64,000 nt of DNA from Ewingella sp. CoE-038-23 (GTDB lineage Bacteria; Pseudomonadota; Gammaproteobacteria; Enterobacterales; Enterobacteriaceae): NCBI RefSeq assembly GCF_040419245.1, contig NZ_JAZHOH010000002.1, forward strand, positions 124,001 to 188,000, given 5' to 3'. Within the stretch, counting starts at the first letter, position 1; each line of letters starts with the position of its first letter. The position numbers and the translations under genes are program-made. The notes beneath the pieces were generated by a model, which had not been told where the DNA came from, did not search any database, and saw only the letters and a program-made list of their open reading frames with translations. Of this stretch, positions 61,128 through 64,000 are shown piece after piece.

Positions 61128-62087
61128 GTGACAGGCCACTCGATGCCCCGCTTCGCCAATGGCGCGCAGCAGGGGCACTTCCTGGCGACAACGCTCGGTG
61201 GCTAGCGGGCAGCGCGTGTTGAAGCGACAGCCTGACGGCGGCTGCGACGGGTCGGGGATCTCACCCTTGGCCATCGCCACCGGCACGCTGCCCGGGTCCA
61301 AGGTCGGCACCGCAGCCAGCAGAGCCTGAGTGTAAGGATGTAGCGGCTGGCGGAACAGCGTGTCGCGATCGGCCGTTTCGACAATCTGCCCAAGGTACAT
61401 CACCGCCACGTCATCACACAGGTGCTCCACCACCCCAAGGTCGTGGGAGATGAACAGGAAGGTGACACCGTGGTCATCGCGCAAATCTGAAAAAAGATTG
61501 ATGATTTGCGCCTGAATCGACACGTCCAGCGCCGAGATAGGTTCATCGGCAATGATAAAGTCTGGTTGCAGGATAAGCGCCCGGGCGATACCAATGCGCT
61601 GACGCTGCCCGCCGGAAAACTCGTGTGGGAAACGGTTGTAGTGCAGCTCGGATAAGCCGCAAATCTTCATCACCTCCAGCACTTTGCTGCGCAGCTCGCC
61701 CGGCGCGCACAGCTTGTGCTCAAGCATCGCTTCGCCGATGGCATCACCCACGCGAATTCGCGGGTTCAGCGAGCTATAGGGATCCTGAAATACCAGCTGG
61801 ATTTTTGGCCGCAGGGCTTTCAGCTGTTTGGGCTTCAGTGCCGAGAGGTCTTCGCCGCGAAACTTCACGCTGCCCGCCGTCTTGTCATATAAGCCGAGCA
61901 GGGTTCTGCCGACCGTGGTTTTGCCACTCCCCGACTCCCCCACCAGCCCAAAGATAGAGCCTTTGCGGATGTTGAAACTCACACCATCCACCGCGCGAAG
62001 CTGGCCGGTCACCTGCCCGAACACGCCATTTTGGATTGGAAAATGCTTTTTCAGGTCTTTCACTTCGACCAAATATTCTGTGTTCAC
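61119..62087 (-). CDS. Dipeptide/oligopeptide ABC transporter ATPase, DppF/OppF type
   Basis: 322 residues from GTG 62087, which overlaps the stop of the upstream ATPase as GTGA and has AGAGGTA before it; longer readings from 62237 lie inside that gene. Walker A GESGSGKTT, Q-loop VFQDPYSSLNPR, signature FSGGQRQR, Walker B FIIADEPISALD, and the C-terminal oligopeptide-transport cysteine block (GCRFNTRCPLATERC). It pairs with the DppD-like ATPase to drive peptide or related uptake. The 3' end overlaps the PTS gene end by nine bases. Confidence 0.94.
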   Translation of the reverse strand: MNTEYLVEVKDLKKHFPIQNGVFGQVTGQLRAVDGVSFNIRKGSIFGLVGESGSGKTTVGRTLLGLYDKTAGSVKFRGEDLSALKPKQLKALRPKIQLVFQDPYSSLNPRIRVGDAIGEAMLEHKLCAPGELRSKVLEVMKICGLSELHYNRFPHEFSGGQRQRIGIARALILQPDFIIADEPISALDVSIQAQIINLFSDLRDDHGVTFLFISHDLGVVEHLCDDVAVMYLGQIVETADRDTLFRQPLHPYTQALLAAVPTLDPGSVPVAMAKGEIPDPSQPPSGCRFNTRCPLATERCRQEVPLLRAIGEAGHRVACHLV

Positions 62088-63094
62088 GGCTGTACCTCTA
62101 ATGGCGACGCGGTGGCAAGCCCGCTGGCGGGCAAACCACTGTAGAAACAGGCGGCCTGACGGGTCTCCCCCACCAAAGCCGGAATGCCCTGACGGCAACG
62201 TTCGGTGGCTTTGGCGCAGCGCTCGGTAAATGCGCAATATGGCGGCAGCGCGGTAAGGCTCGGCACCTGACCGGGGATGGAATATAAGCGGCGGCGGCGT
62301 TCGCCGGGCACCGGCCTTGAGGCAATCAGCCCCTGAGTATAAGGGTGCAGCGGGTTGCGCAGCACGTCGGCGGTCGGCCCCTGCTCGACGATTTTCCCGG
62401 CGTACATCACCACCACGTGGTCAGCCATTTGGGCGATCACGCCCAAGTCGTGGGTGATGAGCATCAGCGCCATGTGCTGGCGCTGGGCCTGTTCGCGTAG
62501 CAAGGTGAGGATCTGCGCCTGCACGGTGACATCCAGCGCGGTGGTCGGCTCGTCGGCAATCAGCAACTTAGGCTTGCAGCTCAGCGCCATGGCAATCATC
62601 ACGCGTTGCAACATGCCGCCGGAAAGTTGGTGCGGGTAGCTTTCCATCAGGCTTGCGGCGCGGGCTAAGCCGACTTCCGTCAGCAAAGCCGTGGCCTTAG
62701 CCCATGCGGCTTTGGGTTTATCCCCGAGATGGCGAATCAAGGGTTCGACCAGCTGCTCGCCGATGGTCAGCACCGGGTTCAGCGCGCTCATTGGCTCCTG
62801 GAAAATCATCGCCAGCTCGTTGCCGCGCAGATCCGCCATGCGGGAAGGCCGCAGGGTCAGCAGATTGGTGCCCTCGAACCAGATCTCGCCGGAGTCGATG
62901 CGTGCCGACTGCGGCGGCAGTAGCCCCATCAACGACATGGCGGTGACGCTTTTGCCGCAGCCGGACTCACCGACCACGCCGACCGTCTGGCCGGGCATCA
63001 CGTCGAAACTCACGCCTTGCACCGCGCGCACTCTGCCCTGCTCGCTGGAAAACGACAGCGACAGGTTGTTAAAACTGACTAAAGGTTGCGTCAT
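62084..63094 (-). CDS. Dipeptide/oligopeptide ABC transporter ATPase, DppD/OppD type
   Basis: 336 residues. Walker [13 protein letters not shown]-loop [13 protein letters not shown], signature LSGGMLQR, Walker [13 protein letters not shown], and the C-terminal oligopeptide-transport Cys block ([13 protein letters not shown]). It forms the mixed ATPase pair with the DppF-type gene, overlapping its start by four bases. The permease gene ends four bases before its start. The whole operon runs on the minus strand from outside the window. Confidence 0.95.
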   Translation of the reverse strand: MTQPLVSFNNLSLSFSSEQGRVRAVQGVSFDVMPGQTVGVVGESGCGKSVTAMSLMGLLPPQSARIDSGEIWFEGTNLLTLRPSRMADLRGNELAMIFQEPMSALNPVLTIGEQLVEPLIRHLGDKPKAAWAKATALLTEVGLARAASLMESYPHQLSGGMLQRVMIAMALSCKPKLLIADEPTTALDVTVQAQILTLLREQAQRQHMALMLITHDLGVIAQMADHVVVMYAGKIVEQGPTADVLRNPLHPYTQGLIASRPVPGERRRRLYSIPGQVPSLTALPPYCAFTERCAKATERCRQGIPALVGETRQAACFYSGLPASGLATASPLEVQP

Positions 63095-63098
63095 GGCG

Positions 63099-64000
63099 TT
63101 AACCCCGCTTCATTTTTGGGTCTAAGGCGTCACGCAGCCCGTCGCCCAGCACGTTAATCGCAATCACGGTGAGAAAGATGGCAATGCCCGGCGGCATCCA
63201 CAGCCACGGACGGCGCTGGAAGTCGATCAGACTGTTGGCGGCATCCATCATGTTGCCCCAGGAGGCCATCGGCGGCACCACGCCCAAACCGAGGTAGCTC
63301 AGCGCGGACTCCATCAAAATAGCGTTGGCAACGGCCATGGTGGCCATTACTACCAGAATCGGTACCGTGTTCGGCAGTAAGTGACGGAACACGCGACGGC
63401 GGGAAGAGAGCCCCAGCACCTGCGTCGCCAGCATAAACTCGCGCTCGCGCAATGAGAGGATCTGCCCGCGCACCAGACGCGCCAGCTTCGGGCATTCGAT
63501 CAGGCTCAGCATCACGATAACCATATAGATGCGCGAGTCCGGCGAGAAATCCAGCTCGGACAGCATCGCGCCCATTACCAACAGCAAAGGCAAAGTGGGA
63601 ATGGTCATCATTAGGTCGGCAAGGCGCATGACGATTTTGTCGGTCAACCCGCCGACATAGCCGGAAAGCGCCCCGAGCAGATAGCCCAGCGTCACCGAAA
63701 GCAGCATGGTCAGCAGGCCGATAACCAGCGAAATGCGCCCGGCCAGTAGCAGGCGGGTATAGATATCGCGGCCCAAAAAGTCGGTCCCTAGCCAGTGCTG
63801 GGCATTAGGGGCTTTGTTGATCATCAGGGCGTCAGTGGCTTCATCGCGCCACGGGGAAAACATCGGGCCAAACACGCACCACAGCGCCATAACCGTCAGC
63901 AGAATGAGGCTAAACATTGCCAGCGGATTGCTGCGTAATGCCTTCCACGCCTGATGCAGTGGTGAAGGCGTGGCCTGCGCCAGCGCGGGGATTTGCGCCT
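63099..64000 (-). CDS. Dipeptide/oligopeptide ABC transporter permease, DppC type (5' end beyond the window)
   Basis: The frame stays open to the right edge: 27 more codons (reading AQIPALAQATPSPLHQAWKA) precede the ATG at 63917, and ALRSNPLAMFSLILL is the usual start of segment 1 in DppC. So the real start lies past 64000. Later blocks are LGTDFLGRDIYTRLLLAGRI, the EAA loop (REFMLATQVLGLSSRRRVFR) and LSYLGLGVVPPMASWGNMM. Binding protein and second permease should lie to the right. Confidence 0.93.
   Translation of the reverse strand, partial: AQIPALAQATPSPLHQAWKALRSNPLAMFSLILLTVMALWCVFGPMFSPWRDEATDALMINKAPNAQHWLGTDFLGRDIYTRLLLAGRISLVIGLLTMLLSVTLGYLLGALSGYVGGLTDKIVMRLADLMMTIPTLPLLLVMGAMLSELDFSPDSRIYMVIVMLSLIECPKLARLVRGQILSLREREFMLATQVLGLSSRRRVFRHLLPNTVPILVVMATMAVANAILMESALSYLGLGVVPPMASWGNMMDAANSLIDFQRRPWLWMPPGIAIFLTVIAINVLGDGLRDALDPKMKRG

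Overview
This window looks like chromosome of a member of the Enterobacterales, perhaps a Yersiniaceae-like genus; that placement rests on gene content and I cannot prove it. The evidence is a YebG gene with a LexA box, a qorB/ytfH divergent pair, TehB, NlpA, PrlF-YhaV, IS1, and Enterobacteria-type microcin and colicin genes. Genes are dense and mostly moderate to high GC. The AT-rich exceptions are the bacteriocin, microcin and type VI effector loci, which look acquired.

Layout. 1-12.6 kb: the end of a peptide-type ABC ATPase, a flavin monooxygenase, a DUF1471-like protein, and many local regulator/enzyme pairs (SDR, methyltransferases, AraC, Rob-like, TetR, Rrf2), a lipoprotein and a TetA-like efflux pump. 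13-16 kb: a polar amino-acid ABC operon whose first permease has lost its normal stop codon. 15.9-18 kb: a GST remnant, a class A acid phosphatase, SOS gene yebG, and a fused hydrolase/LysR relic. 18-20 kb: LysR plus DMT exporter. 20-23 kb: a type VI-style module (PAAR protein, cysteine-peptidase-like effector, lipoprotein) in which IS1 has split the effector gene. 23-27 kb: LacI regulator, SIS-domain enzyme and PTS EIIBC with a perfect operator. 27-29 kb: ovothiol synthase OvoA. 29.3-33.2 kb: a colicin E5-like tRNase with two immunity genes and a tyrosine integrase. 33.4-36.2 kb: a FecBCD-type metal or metallophore ABC transporter behind a Zur-like palindrome. 36-49.5 kb: qorB/ytfH, several drug-type MFS pumps with their regulators, tehB, nlpA, an AlaX-type editing protein and a MarR-GNAT fusion. 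49.7-50.6 kb: prlF-yhaV toxin-antitoxin. 50.7-58.1 kb: a microcin locus with two different double-glycine-leader precursors, two small membrane proteins and a CvaA/CvaB-type exporter, interrupted by a Tet(X)-like monooxygenase, a GntR regulator and an acetyltransferase. 58.1-61.1 kb: a ManD/RspA-like dehydratase divergent from a second PTS EIIBC. 61.1-64 kb: a dipeptide-type ABC operon running off the window.

The main theme is competition. Three independent antibacterial systems (type VI effector, nuclease colicin, two-microcin locus) and a toxin-antitoxin pair lie within 38 kb, among many efflux pumps with self-controlled regulators. The most promising undescribed system is the microcin locus. 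One precursor (54144-54461) is Gly/Asn/Arg-rich with three cysteines, sits directly before its own exporter, and has a CRP-like site upstream. The other (50980-51294) is MccV-like and is preceded by an overlapping immunity-type gene. No tRNA, rRNA or CRISPR array was seen.
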